NCBI RefSeq assembly: GCF_000813125.1
Contig: NZ_BASE01000138.1
Location: 1 to 49,737, forward strand
Origin: Mesobacillus selenatarsenatis SF-1
GTDB lineage: Bacteria; Bacillota; Bacilli; Bacillales; Cytobacillaceae
DNA: 49,737 nt
Direction: 5' to 3'
The position numbers and the translations under genes are program-made. The notes beneath the pieces were generated by a model that worked only from the letters and a program-made list of their open reading frames with translations, made no database searches and had not been told where the DNA came from. Shown here one piece after another: positions 8,482 to 16,400 of the stretch. The first letter of the stretch is position 1. The number at the start of each line of letters is the position of its first letter.

Positions 8482-8811
8482 TTAAGATGCCATCTTTCTG
8501 CATTCTTCTGCGCATTTAAAGCATGCTTCAGCACATTTTTTGCAATGTTCATGGTCATGCTTTTTGCATTCATTGCCGCAGGCTTCACAAATTTCCGCAC
8601 ACAAACCACAAATCTGGTTCACAAAGTGGCTGTTTGTCTGCATCGCCGTTACTGCCATGCCGCAGATTTCAGCACATTCCCTGTCCATTCTGATGCATTC
8701 TGCCATCATTTTCACATTCTCTTCTTTTAAACAGGAATCAAAACAAACATTACAAGCTTCAATACATTCTATGCACGCCTGGATGCAATCCTGATATTGT
8801 TGGTTTACCAT
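8482..8811 (-). CDS. Four-helix-bundle copper-storage protein (Csp3/YhjQ-like)
   Basis: A 109-residue protein with 19 cysteines spaced mostly as CxxC, CxxxC and CxxxxxxC along four predicted helices, for example CIQACIECIEAC near the N-terminus and CKKCAEACFKCAEEC near the C-terminus. This is the pattern of the Csp family, whose tetramers line the inside of the four-helix bundle with thiolates and store many Cu(I) ions; B. subtilis YhjQ is the relative I have in mind. There is no Tat or Sec signal, so it should be the cytosolic Csp3 type. The ATG at 8811 has AGAAGGAGG upstream. It fits with the copA-copZ pair elsewhere in the window. Confidence 0.88.
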   Translation of the reverse strand: MVNQQYQDCIQACIECIEACNVCFDSCLKEENVKMMAECIRMDRECAEICGMAVTAMQTNSHFVNQICGLCAEICEACGNECKKHDHEHCKKCAEACFKCAEECRKMAS

Positions 8812-8898
8812 GTCCCAACCTCCTTCTAGTTTCTATTATTTGTTAACCTCTTCGAATCGAAGATAAACGAAACTTTCGAAAATGGAACAATTTTCAAA

Positions 8899-9690
8899 TT
8901 AATGATCGTAATACATATAGAGGCTGGCAAGAGCAGCAAATACAGCCATCCGTTCTGCCTTTCCCATTGTATAGTCGAATGTTAGCACAGGAGTATTGGC
9001 TTCTTTAAAAAACCTTGTCCACTCCAATGGCATCCAGCCTTTTCGCAGCGTCGCGGTCGTATAGCCGTCTTCTCGGACAAGTTTAAAATCACGAATGGAG
9101 CCTGGGATCTTATCTATTTTTAACTTTCTTCCACCACCTAAGACAGCTGAGCCAATTGTATCTTTTTCTTTCTTTTTCTCTAAAAATATACCAATTATAT
9201 CATTTTGCTCATTCAGTATTTTAAATCTATATCGCTCCTGTTTCAATCTTCCTTGCAGATTTCCTTTTGAGTCATATATTCCAATTTGTTTTTTTATTCT
9301 TTTATCTAAAAAATAAGGGATAAACCAGCGGTAGTTTCTAGTCCTTTGTTCTCTTAATTCGCCAGCCAGCATTCCGTCAGGAGTAAAAAAGAGTAGTCTT
9401 ACTGCAGGCGCTGGAGCAAAAGCAATAAGCAGGTGGTTTTGCTTTAAGAATTGTTTATCATCATATCGATGAAATGCCTCCGCGCTCTCTTCTGATTTGT
9501 TTTTATATAAAATAAATTGATTGTAGTGGAGGAATACTAAAAACAAGAATGGCACTGCCACCAGGAACAAAGGTATATTCCAGGAAAACAGCAGGCTTGC
9601 CGCCATAATCATCGTAAGAAGGCCTGCTGATATAATAGAAGCGTTTAAACTAATATAGGCTGTCTGCTGGTAATATTGCCGAATACTCAT
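8899..9690 (-). CDS. Membrane protein with tubby/LURP-like C-terminal region, unknown
   Basis: The 263-residue product has two adjacent hydrophobic segments at about residues 18-36 and 38-58 and then a soluble, beta-rich domain with repeated short strands of the type LLFFTPDGMLAGEL, IGIYDSKGNLQGRL and DIIGIFLEKKK. That strand pattern (turn-forming DG/KG followed by G.L) resembles the tubby C-terminal/LURP-one fold seen in Bacillus YxjI-like proteins; this is inference from pattern only. The ATG follows AAGGAGATAATAGAT. The gene stands alone, between the copper-storage gene and the subtilisin, and no function can be assigned. Confidence 0.65.
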   Translation of the reverse strand: MSIRQYYQQTAYISLNASIISAGLLTMIMAASLLFSWNIPLFLVAVPFLFLVFLHYNQFILYKNKSEESAEAFHRYDDKQFLKQNHLLIAFAPAPAVRLLFFTPDGMLAGELREQRTRNYRWFIPYFLDKRIKKQIGIYDSKGNLQGRLKQERYRFKILNEQNDIIGIFLEKKKEKDTIGSAVLGGGRKLKIDKIPGSIRDFKLVREDGYTTATLRKGWMPLEWTRFFKEANTPVLTFDYTMGKAERMAVFAALASLYMYYDH

Positions 9691-9774
9691 ATCTATTATC
9701 TCCTTGAGGAAAATCTACTTCGTCACTCTAAGTCTATTAATCAAACAGCCCAATCATTCTATCTTTTTCAACAT

Positions 9775-9806
9775 AAAAAACCGGACAGGAGCACCCGTCC
9801 GGTTTT
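9775..9806 (-). terminator. Terminator of the subtilisin gene
   Basis: AACCGGAC and GTCCGGTT form an 8-bp stem with a T6 tail on the minus strand, 10 nt after the stop codon. Confidence 0.9.
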
Positions 9807-9814
9807 ACAATAGA

Positions 9815-11206
9815 TTATTTTAATTTCAATGCATTTACTGCATTGATCAGACCGTAGCCGGTTTGATCATCATAACCAGGTTTGAATAGATCTTCTGCAG
9901 AGTTTTGGATGATTGCTTTGACTTGTGCTGGAGTCAATTTGTCCTTGCCGTGCTTGGCGATTACTACACCTGCAAGAGCTGCAGTTTTTGGTGCTGCCAT
10001 TGAGGTACCGCCTTTACCGCCGTAACCATGACCAATAACTTCCTTTGTATCTGGATCTAGTACAGGTACAGTGCTATAAGCAAGGTAACTGTTATCTCTT
10101 CCTGTACGAGTAACAGGATCATAGTTCGGTCCAAGGTCGCCGCCAGGAGCCATTACATCGATTTTACCAACGCCATAGTTGGAGTAGAATGCAAGATTCT
10201 TTAAAGCTCCGCCAGCGGAAACTCTGATCATCGTCTGGCTGCTAGGACTTCTGTGTGTAGCACCTGTGTCATCGCCTGACAATTTCCCAGGACTGCTAAG
10301 GTCCACTGCGTTGTTCCCTGCTGATCCGACAACCGTTACACCCTTCTTGATTGCGTACTGGATCGCACGATTGAATAATTGAACATCTGCTACAATGTCT
10401 TTCGTGGCATATGCAGGATCCTGGAACCAGTCATAACCACCTAGTGACATGTTTACTACATCAACATTATCATCTGCGGCTGTCATTAAAGCTTCGGCAA
10501 TATGCGAAGTGGCTGCACCTCCAGTTGGTCCAAATACCCGGTATGATGCTACCTTAAGGTCTGGTCCCACTCCAAGAGCTTCACCTTTTGCCGCAATTGA
10601 TCCCGCAACGTGTGTACCATGGCTATTTTGATCAATTGGGTCACTATAGCCAGGAACAAATGATTTTCCACCAGCGTAATTATTTTTTATATCTGGGTGA
10701 TTATAGTCGATTCCAGTATCTATGACACCGACAACGATATCTTCACCATCTACTGACAATCCCGTTCCCCCTGGCAGGTTCCATGATTCACCGTTATTTG
10801 TCACTTGTTTAATATCCCACATGTACTGGTTATAAAAGTCTGCACCTTCAGTAAGGTCTTCCACTTCTACTGTCTCTCCATCAATCGTTTGTTCAGGATA
10901 AACAGTATTTTCGATACCAGCTTCTAAAACAATAGATGACTTCTTCACTTCATTCAAGAAGTTGGAATTTTTAGAAGTAACCTCTACCGCACCTAGCTTG
11001 TCCAATTTATCTTCCACTTGACCGCCAGCTTTTTTGATTGCTTCCGCATAACCTGCTGGTAGTCCCTGCTGGTCTTTAAAAATGACCAGGTATGTATTTT
11101 CAGTATTTGATTCTGCTTCCCCTTTTGTTACGCCTGCATTAAAGATGGTAGCCGCTCCCAAAAGGACAGCGAGTGTTCCTGCATAAAGTTTTTTTCTTGT
11201 CGACAT
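9815..11206 (-). CDS. Secreted subtilisin-family serine protease (S8)
   Basis: A 463-residue preproprotease. Residues 1-31 are a Sec signal peptide (RKK, hydrophobic core, AGVTKGEAES), about 36-105 an I9-type propeptide that acts as chaperone/inhibitor, and about 125-463 the S8 catalytic domain. The triad is Asp163 (GVIDTGIDYNH), His196 (NSHGTHVAGS) and Ser402 (GGTSMAAP), with oxyanion Asn298 (GSAGNN). All motifs are intact, so it should be active outside the cell. A GGAGGGG site lies 5 nt before the ATG. The gene is monocistronic with its own promoter (11234-11261) and two Spo0A-box-like sites upstream, suggesting post-exponential expression. Confidence 0.95.
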   Translation of the reverse strand: MSTRKKLYAGTLAVLLGAATIFNAGVTKGEAESNTENTYLVIFKDQQGLPAGYAEAIKKAGGQVEDKLDKLGAVEVTSKNSNFLNEVKKSSIVLEAGIENTVYPEQTIDGETVEVEDLTEGADFYNQYMWDIKQVTNNGESWNLPGGTGLSVDGEDIVVGVIDTGIDYNHPDIKNNYAGGKSFVPGYSDPIDQNSHGTHVAGSIAAKGEALGVGPDLKVASYRVFGPTGGAATSHIAEALMTAADDNVDVVNMSLGGYDWFQDPAYATKDIVADVQLFNRAIQYAIKKGVTVVGSAGNNAVDLSSPGKLSGDDTGATHRSPSSQTMIRVSAGGALKNLAFYSNYGVGKIDVMAPGGDLGPNYDPVTRTGRDNSYLAYSTVPVLDPDTKEVIGHGYGGKGGTSMAAPKTAALAGVVIAKHGKDKLTPAQVKAIIQNSAEDLFKPGYDDQTGYGLINAVNALKLK

Positions 11207-11233
11207 ATTACCCCTCCTTTTTTCTTAATTTTC

Positions 11234-11261
11234 ATTATATTTAAAAATCAAACTTTAGCAA
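11234..11261 (-). promoter_or_regulatory. Sigma-A-type promoter of the subtilisin gene
   Basis: On the minus strand TTGCTA (11256-11261) and TATAAT (11234-11239) are separated by 16 nt, placing the transcription start about 20 nt before the ATG region. Confidence 0.6.
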
Positions 11262-11270
11262 TATAATGAT

Positions 11271-11277
11271 TTCGACA
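11271..11277 (-). promoter_or_regulatory. Spo0A-box-like site (proximal)
   Basis: TGTCGAA on the minus strand matches the 0A-box consensus TGNCGAA. It lies about 10 nt upstream of the -35 element of the subtilisin promoter, a position suited to activation. A second copy lies at 11400-11406. Binding is inference. Confidence 0.4.
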
Positions 11278-11399
11278 TCTAAATCCAGTATTTATCCATA
11301 AAATTAGGTAAATTTTATTATTCGTAAGTATGCCTTTAAAATAATATCCTGTTGAAATATGTTAAAAGAACCATTTTGACACTTTATTTATCTAAATAT

Positions 11400-11406
11400 T
11401 TCGACA
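11400..11406 (-). promoter_or_regulatory. Spo0A-box-like site (distal)
   Basis: Second TGTCGAA on the minus strand, 129 nt upstream of the proximal copy in the same orientation; both are extended by the shared stretch TGTCGAAAT. Confidence 0.35.
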
Positions 11407-11442
11407 AATTTATAGTAAAAACAGTTCTTCCTTCCTAGCAAA

Positions 11443-11473
11443 AAAATAAGACCCGGTCTATGACCAGATCTTA
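11443..11473 (-). terminator. Terminator of the ABC exporter operon
   Basis: AAGATCTGGTC and GACCGGGTCTT pair (with two G-U pairs) around a 3-nt loop; the minus strand continues into ATTTTTTT. The stem overlaps the stop codon of the permease gene. Confidence 0.8.
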
Positions 11474-12250
11474 ATCTGCAAGCTCTTTTCTTTTAAATAT
11501 ATATATTGCCAATAATACAAACAAAACGGTCATTGTTAAAGTTATACCTGTCGCTGGCCAAACATGCTCTGGCCACTTTTCGGTAATCAACCTTTCAGAA
11601 ACATAGGGAAGGAGCTGTGTAGGACTCCATTCGAGGAGGTGCTGGAAGGAACCTCCTATTATCGTAGAAATAAAGACCGTAACAAGCGCTACCATACCGG
11701 CTGCGACTGGCTGCATGAACATTGCACTGCAAAGGATTACGAAGGACAATACCAATATGAGCCATAATGAATATAGACCGAACGATTCCATGAAAGTGCC
11801 AAATGGAATAAACTCAAACAGAACGCCTGTATAATACCAGCTTGCTAACATTCCAAGGAACAATGAAACGACGATTAATATAAGTGCAGCTGCCCATTTA
11901 GAAGTGATATAAGAGAAATAGGAAACTGGTTTTACGAGGATCAGCTGTGCGACACCGCTCTTTCTCTCCCCCGCAACTGTTGCCATCATGGAGAGGGCGA
12001 TGATCAATATTCCAATCATCTGGTATTGTCCCAAACTCATGATAAAAACTTCCTGGGCTGATGGTTCGGGCATTTCAAATATGGCCCCTTCTGGAAGGCC
12101 GCCTACAGAATTAAGGATTTCCGGCAAATAGTAGGTGGTCAGAGGATCCATCACTCCGAGCAAAATAAAGGTGATCGGCATCCAAATCCATTTATAGTTC
12201 CTTGCCATCTCCAGAAATTCTTTGTTTAGTAGCGTGAACCATTGCTTCAT
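11471..12250 (-). CDS. yxlG: ABC-2 type transporter permease, YxlG-like
   Basis: A 259-residue integral membrane protein of the NosY/ABC-2 permease type with about six hydrophobic segments (residues roughly 22-40, 75-92, 115-135, 148-175, 178-200, 232-252) and the cytoplasmic motif AGERKSGVAQLILVKPV, where ERxxG is the family signature. It overlaps the ATPase gene by 4 nt (ATGA), implying translational coupling. It forms the membrane half of an exporter with the ATPase at 12247-13155. In B. subtilis the yxlEFG genes sit behind sigY; no sigma factor gene is present here. The transported substrate is unknown. Confidence 0.85.
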   Translation of the reverse strand: MKQWFTLLNKEFLEMARNYKWIWMPITFILLGVMDPLTTYYLPEILNSVGGLPEGAIFEMPEPSAQEVFIMSLGQYQMIGILIIALSMMATVAGERKSGVAQLILVKPVSYFSYITSKWAAALILIVVSLFLGMLASWYYTGVLFEFIPFGTFMESFGLYSLWLILVLSFVILCSAMFMQPVAAGMVALVTVFISTIIGGSFQHLLEWSPTQLLPYVSERLITEKWPEHVWPATGITLTMTVLFVLLAIYIFKRKELAD

Positions 12251-13155
12251 TTTTGCACCACCTTCATGAAAACATCTTCAAGACTGATTGAACCAATTTC
12301 ATATTTATTGAGCGGCCAGTTCTCCTTGGCTGCCAGGGTCAGTATAACCTCTTTAACTGCTTTAAGATTTTCAGTATAAATACTTGCTTTATTGCCTTCC
12401 ATTTGGATGGAATCGATTTGTTGATGTTTTGAAAGAGTTTTTAAAAAGCTGGAGGCTTCTTGGCTAAAAACAAGATCGATTTTTGACTGGTGATATTTCT
12501 CCCTGAATTCATCCATTGTTCCAGACTCAATAATTTCTCCATTGTGCAGAAACAAAATGCTTTCACAAACTTCTTCGGCATCATTTAGGATATGAGTAGA
12601 GAATAATACAGTCGCTTCCTTCTTTAGCTTTTCCAGCAGTTCAAGAACTTCACGTCTGCCGAAAGGGTCCAAAGCAGAAACTGGCTCATCCAGCATGATT
12701 AGTTTAGGTCTGTGGATAATCGCCTGGGCAATCCCGAGGCGCTGCTTCATTCCGCCGGAAAACTTGCCGATTCTCCTGTTTTTTGCATCCGCTATCCCCA
12801 CAAGTTCCAGCAGCTCAGCTGACCGTTCCTTCGCTTTCTTTGTAGGCAATCCTGATAGCTTTCCAACATACTCGAGAAATTCCCTTGCCGTCATCCAATC
12901 ATGAAATACTGGATGTTGCGGGAGATAACCAATCAACCGACGATGGTCACCCCCCTGCTTTTCCCCTGCGAAAGATATTTTTCCTTTTGTTGGTCTAAGC
13001 AGCCCCGAGAGCATTTTGAGTGTAGTCGTTTTACCTGCACCATTGGCTCCAATCAAAGCAACACATTTACCATTTTCCAACTGGAAATTTAACCCTTTAA
13101 TCACTCGCAAGTCCTTAAAACTTTTTTCCAAATTTTCTACTGTGACTAAGGGCAT
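12247..13155 (-). CDS. yxlF: ABC transporter ATP-binding protein, YxlF-like
   Basis: The 302-residue ATPase carries Walker A GANGAGKTT (about residues 36-44), a Q-loop at LIGYLPQHP, signature FSGGMKQR, Walker B LIMLDEPVSALDP and the switch His in FSTHIL. Residues about 220-302 form a C-terminal extension common in DrrA/NosF-type exporters. The ATG at 13155 shares one base with the stop of the upstream small gene (TAATG) and has GGAGAA in front. It energises the permease encoded directly downstream. The match to B. subtilis YxlF rests mainly on the three-gene arrangement. Confidence 0.9.
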   Translation of the reverse strand: MPLVTVENLEKSFKDLRVIKGLNFQLENGKCVALIGANGAGKTTTLKMLSGLLRPTKGKISFAGEKQGGDHRRLIGYLPQHPVFHDWMTAREFLEYVGKLSGLPTKKAKERSAELLELVGIADAKNRRIGKFSGGMKQRLGIAQAIIHRPKLIMLDEPVSALDPFGRREVLELLEKLKKEATVLFSTHILNDAEEVCESILFLHNGEIIESGTMDEFREKYHQSKIDLVFSQEASSFLKTLSKHQQIDSIQMEGNKASIYTENLKAVKEVILTLAAKENWPLNKYEIGSISLEDVFMKVVQK

Positions 13156-13355
13156 TATTGATTTCTCCTTCCAATCACGAAATACAGGATAGGCCCAATA
13201 ATGTTAACCATCAATATAACGATTGCCCAAACCCATTTCGGACCGTTTGTTTTTTCGATTTTTATTAAATCAATCACCGCAATAACTAATAAAATAACTT
13301 GAATGAACAATATAGGTGCAATTAAAGCCCAATTAATGTCAGCGAATAATTCCAT
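13155..13355 (-). CDS. yxlE: Small membrane protein, YxlE-like (PLDc_N domain)
   Basis: A 66-residue protein with two transmembrane helices (about 8-28 and 42-62) and the PLDc_N hallmark: a tryptophan/proline-containing second half, NGPKWVWAIVILMVNIIGP, ending RRNQ. In B. subtilis YxlE acts with YxlD against the ECF factor SigY; here it may simply be a component of the exporter. The start at 13355 has AAGGAGGTTATCAAA before it; the longer frame to 13415 has no site. It is the first gene of a three-gene unit with 1-nt and 4-nt overlaps. Confidence 0.8.
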   Translation of the reverse strand: MELFADINWALIAPILFIQVILLVIAVIDLIKIEKTNGPKWVWAIVILMVNIIGPILYFVIGRRNQ

Positions 13356-13503
13356 TTTGATAACCTCCTTATTTGTTTTACATCCATAAGACGGCTTAAG
13401 TAAAAATTCGTTCAAAGAATTTTAATTTCAGGAGCGGATTTTTATAAAACATTTCTACAAAGTCAATTCTAATTACAAGCAAGAAGCAACCGAGTGAAAA
13501 AAG

Positions 13504-13540
13504 CATAAAAAATATCCGACATACAAGATGCCGGATATTG
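13504..13540 (-). terminator. Terminator of the DUF4870 gene
   Basis: AATATCCG and CGGATATT form an 8-bp stem extended by weaker pairs; the minus strand runs into TTTTTT. Confidence 0.85.
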
Positions 13541-13558
13541 TATTTAAAATCTTATTTG

Positions 13559-13879
13559 TTACAAGAGCCTGAAAATGAATGGTATTCGATATTCCTGACC
13601 TTCATATGCTTTTATCGCACCTACAATGGTGAATATCATGGCCAATATCCCGATGACCCACAACATAAAGATCCCAATCAACAAGATGACAAGAATACCG
13701 CTGACAATTCCATATACAGTATAAGAAATAAAAAAGTTCATATATTCCCTTCCGTGGTAATCGATATAGCTGGAATCGTCCTTTTTAACGAGCCAGATAA
13801 TCAACGGTCCAAGAAAAGCAGTAAAAAAGCTAATAATATAAATGCCTGCTGCAATAAGTCTTTCATCATTTTTTGGCAT
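13559..13879 (-). CDS. DUF4870 small membrane protein
   Basis: The 106-residue product has three hydrophobic segments (about 10-30, 48-70 and 72-95) with a conserved loop SSYIDYHGREYMNFFISY between the first and second, the pattern of the DUF4870 (YtmI/Tic20-like) family of Bacillus membrane proteins. Function is unknown. The ATG at 13879 is chosen because GGAGGGG lies 7 nt upstream; the open frame extends to 14017 but that part would be membrane-incompatible and lacks a site. Single gene, divergent from the amidohydrolase. Confidence 0.8.
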   Translation of the reverse strand: MPKNDERLIAAGIYIISFFTAFLGPLIIWLVKKDDSSYIDYHGREYMNFFISYTVYGIVSGILVILLIGIFMLWVIGILAMIFTIVGAIKAYEGQEYRIPFIFRLL

Positions 13880-14041
13880 TGTTTCCCCTCCAATACTCTT
13901 ATAGTTAACTTTACGGAAAAACAGTAAAAAAGTTTCATTAAAGATGAACTTTTTCATTATAATGAAAATTAAGGATTTTCCTTTTAGTAGGAACACAGTG
14001 TAGCTAAGGTGCAACAAAATAAAGACAGGATAGGATGGAAA

Positions 14042-15166
14042 ATGAATAGGATACTACTTAAGAATGCAAATGTAATGCCAATCACCTCTGAGCCAAAGGC
14101 AAATTGTGATGTTCTCATAAAAGAAGGAAAAATAATGAAAATACAATCTGAAATTACGATTGAACCTGGGTGCGAGGTTATTGATTGTAAAAACAACTTT
14201 TTGCTTCCAGGCTTCATTGATGTCCATACTCACCTCGGCCTTTATGATGAAGGTACAGGATGGGCCGGAAATGATGCCAACGAAACCATTGAGCCAATGA
14301 GTCCCCACGTTCGGGCGATTGACGGAGTCTACCCGCTCGACCCTGCATTCGGCGATGCACTTAAATATGGAATTACCACGGCACATGTTATGCCTGGGAG
14401 TGCAAATGTAATTGGCGGAACGACTTCTGTCATTAAAACTGCTGGAAAAAACGTTCAGAATATGATTATCCAAGAAACAGCAGGACTTAAAATTGCACTG
14501 GGTGAAAACCCGAAACGAATTCACAGTATGGGGAATAAAGATTCCATCACTCGTATGGGGATAATGGGAATGCTAAGGGAAGCTTTTTACGAGGCGATGA
14601 ATGCTGAAAATCCGGAATCCCTGAGAGTTAAACCGATCATTAAAGCTTTGCACAGGGAAATTCCTGTAAGGATCCATGCCCATAGAGCAGATGATATCAT
14701 GTCTGCGATCAGATTTGCTGAGGAATTCAATCTGGATTTACGGATTGAGCATTGTACTGAAGGCCATTTGATTGCAGAAGAACTGGCCGGCCTGAATTTA
14801 AAAGTTTCAGTAGGTCCAACACTCACCCGCCGTTCGAAAGTGGAACTTAAGAATAAGAGCTGGAAAACTTATCAGGAACTGACCGACCACGGTGTTGAGG
14901 TATCTGTTACTACTGATCACCCATACACCCCAATCCAGTACTTAAACCTTTGTGCGGCCATCGCCGTGAGGGAAGGATTATCTGAACAAAAAGCACTCGA
15001 AGGAATCACGATTTTGCCAGCAAGGAACCTGCGGGTTGATGACCGTGTCGGCAGTATCGAGCCTGGAAAAGATGCTGATTTGGTCCTTTGGAATCAACAT
15101 CCATTCCACTTCAGCGCAAAGCCAATGTGGACAATGATCAATGGCAAAGTGGTTTATCAGATTTAG
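14042..15166 (+). CDS. Amidohydrolase, imidazolonepropionase-like
   Basis: A 374-residue metal-dependent hydrolase of the amidohydrolase superfamily. The first metal-binding motif is FIDVHTHLG with His62 and His64; later ligands are expected at IHAHRADD, IEHCTEGH and the catalytic Asp in TTDHP. The C-terminal ILPARNLRVDDRVGSIEPGKDADLVLW is the small beta-sandwich closing motif of this superfamily. It resembles the imidazolonepropionase-like amidohydrolases of Bacillus whose substrate is not established. The ATG at 14042 is preceded by AGGATAGGATGG; the GTG at 14009 is less likely. Monocistronic, cytosolic. Confidence 0.88.
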   Translation: MNRILLKNANVMPITSEPKANCDVLIKEGKIMKIQSEITIEPGCEVIDCKNNFLLPGFIDVHTHLGLYDEGTGWAGNDANETIEPMSPHVRAIDGVYPLDPAFGDALKYGITTAHVMPGSANVIGGTTSVIKTAGKNVQNMIIQETAGLKIALGENPKRIHSMGNKDSITRMGIMGMLREAFYEAMNAENPESLRVKPIIKALHREIPVRIHAHRADDIMSAIRFAEEFNLDLRIEHCTEGHLIAEELAGLNLKVSVGPTLTRRSKVELKNKSWKTYQELTDHGVEVSVTTDHPYTPIQYLNLCAAIAVREGLSEQKALEGITILPARNLRVDDRVGSIEPGKDADLVLWNQHPFHFSAKPMWTMINGKVVYQI

Positions 15167-15269
15167 TCGAAAATTGTTGTAGATTTTTGGCAAAAAAACA
15201 CAGAAAAAAAGGGTGAAAAACCTATTTTCTTTTTTGAAATAATCCTGTATTATACTCTTTGGAAATATA

Positions 15270-15440
15270 ATTTCATAAAGCAAAGTGATTAGGGAAGGCA
15301 AATGGTGCGCCACCAGTATCCTGGTTCTAGTGGGTTCGATTCCCACCCCGAAATTTTTTAGCAACTTACAAAAAATTTCGAGGGTGGCCGTGTAGTTACA
15401 TTCGCACGAGATAGGACTGCCCTGCGTGGAGGGATACAAT
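15270..15440 (+). ncRNA. Structured 5' leader RNA of the GNAT gene, class unknown
   Basis: About 170 nt between a weak -10-like TATACT (15251) and the GNAT start can fold extensively. Local hairpins are GGTG/CACC (15304-15314), ACCAG/CTGGT (15312-15325) and GTGGG-TTCGATT-CCCAC (15330-15346), the last resembling a tRNA T-arm. A long helix pairs CCACCCCGAAATTTTTT (15342-15358) with AAAAAATTTCGAGGGTGG (15370-15387) with one bulged base. Competing long-range pairs are GCCACC with GGTGGC, GTGCG with CGCAC (15393-15397) and AGGG/GCA with TGCCCT just before the ribosome binding site. No T run follows the long stem, so control would act on translation. I cannot assign it to a known riboswitch or T-box class. 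Confidence 0.5.
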
Positions 15441-16001
15441 ATGCTCAAGAAACGCGATCTACATGATTGCCACGAATTATTTGAGCTGATGGCGCATCCG
15501 GAGGTCTTCCCTTTTGTGCGCCAAAAGGCACATTCATATGAAGAATTCGTATTTATTACAAAGCACACGATTGAAGCAGAAGAACAAGGAGAATTAATCT
15601 CCCGTACCATACTTGACGAGTGGGGAGCTCCAATCGGCACGATAAATTTATTTGATATTCAGGAAGGAGCCGGTTTTTTAGGCACCTGGCTGGGGAAACC
15701 TTTCCATGGCAAAGGATATAATACCTTGGCTAAAGATGCTTTCTTCCAGGAATTATTTTATGATATTGGGATTGAGACCATTTTCATGCGAATCAGGAAA
15801 GTTAATATCCGCTCTATCAAAGCAGCAGAAAAGCTGCCTTATGTTGTAAAGGCAAACGAAACCCGCAAGCACATTTATGAGCAGTTAAATGCTAATGGAG
15901 AGATTTACGATCTGTATGAAATTCCTAAGGATCAATATACACTGTACCTAAAAAGGTCTGGTGTCAAGGAAGAAGAAGCAGCCCATTTGTTGGAGGCATA
16001 A
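15441..16001 (+). CDS. GNAT-family N-acetyltransferase
   Basis: The 186-residue protein has the GNAT fold: a substrate-side N-terminal half, then FLGTWLGKPFHGKGYNTLAKDAF where the G-K-G-Y loop is the acetyl-CoA pyrophosphate site, and the late VNIRSIKAAEKLPYV helix that follows motif B in RimJ/RimL-like enzymes. The acceptor is unknown. The ATG at 15441 has GGAGGG 7 nt upstream; the in-frame GTG at 15426 lies before that site and is rejected. It is a single gene ending in a terminator. The long folded leader directly upstream suggests post-transcriptional control, which is unusual for this family. Confidence 0.88.
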   Translation: MLKKRDLHDCHELFELMAHPEVFPFVRQKAHSYEEFVFITKHTIEAEEQGELISRTILDEWGAPIGTINLFDIQEGAGFLGTWLGKPFHGKGYNTLAKDAFFQELFYDIGIETIFMRIRKVNIRSIKAAEKLPYVVKANETRKHIYEQLNANGEIYDLYEIPKDQYTLYLKRSGVKEEEAAHLLEA

Positions 16002-16014
16002 TTTACAAATATTC

Positions 16015-16044
16015 AAAACGCCCTGAAAAATACAGGGCGTTTTC
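16015..16044 (+). terminator. Terminator of the GNAT gene
   Basis: AACGCCCTG and CAGGGCGTT form a 9-bp stem with loop AAAAATA, followed by TTCTAATT. It also marks the 3' side of the converging small gene. Confidence 0.85.
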
Positions 16045-16208
16045 TAATTAAGCAGATCCTGCCCCGTTGTTTCTTCCCGCTCCGATAAGGAAGCCTCTGA
16101 CAGGAATGCTTCGAGTTCGGCATCTGTCAATGTTTCATACCGTCCATCCTCAAAGAAAACCTGCGTCTGATTTGGATTGATCCTATTCATGTTAAACCCT
16201 ATTCCCAT
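16044..16208 (-). CDS. Small conserved-looking protein (54 aa)
   Basis: A short frame encodes MGIGFNMNRINPNQTQVFFE followed by an acidic, Ser/Glu-rich second half (DAELEAFLSEASLSEREE) and ends LLN. GGGG lies 8 nt before the ATG at 16208; a further ATG two codons upstream (16214) is too close to that site. There is no signal or membrane segment. I do not recognise a named family. The organised ribosome binding site, the normal codon use and the position just inside a convergent terminator argue that it is real. Confidence 0.6.
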   Translation of the reverse strand: MGIGFNMNRINPNQTQVFFEDGRYETLTDAELEAFLSEASLSEREETTGQDLLN

Positions 16209-16363
16209 TTTCATCACCCCGCAGAATTAAACTAAATACTATTAATTATTAGATAATTCAATTCGATTTGACTGCTAATTGTTATTAGCTTTCCCAACCT
16301 GCTTTACGTTATTCAATAAGGTTTTTTTCAAAAAGGTCATCCATAACCCAATAATCTATCAAA

Positions 16364-16390
16364 ATAAAAACGCCATGATTGGCGTTTTTA
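16364..16390 (-). terminator. Terminator of the SDR gene
   Basis: AAAACGCC and GGCGTTTT form an 8-bp stem with a 6-nt loop and a T-rich minus-strand tail. Confidence 0.85.
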
Positions 16391-16400
16391 ATAGTTCGTT

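Noticed and set aside
14009-14041. GTG start at 14009 for the amidohydrolase
   Set aside because: It would add eleven residues before the conserved N-terminal strand and lacks a ribosome binding site.
15325-15360. Possible tRNA gene because of the T-arm-like GTGGG-TTCGATT-CCCAC
   Set aside because: No matching acceptor stem, D-arm or anticodon arm can be built upstream, and the bases after the hairpin pair instead with a downstream stretch.
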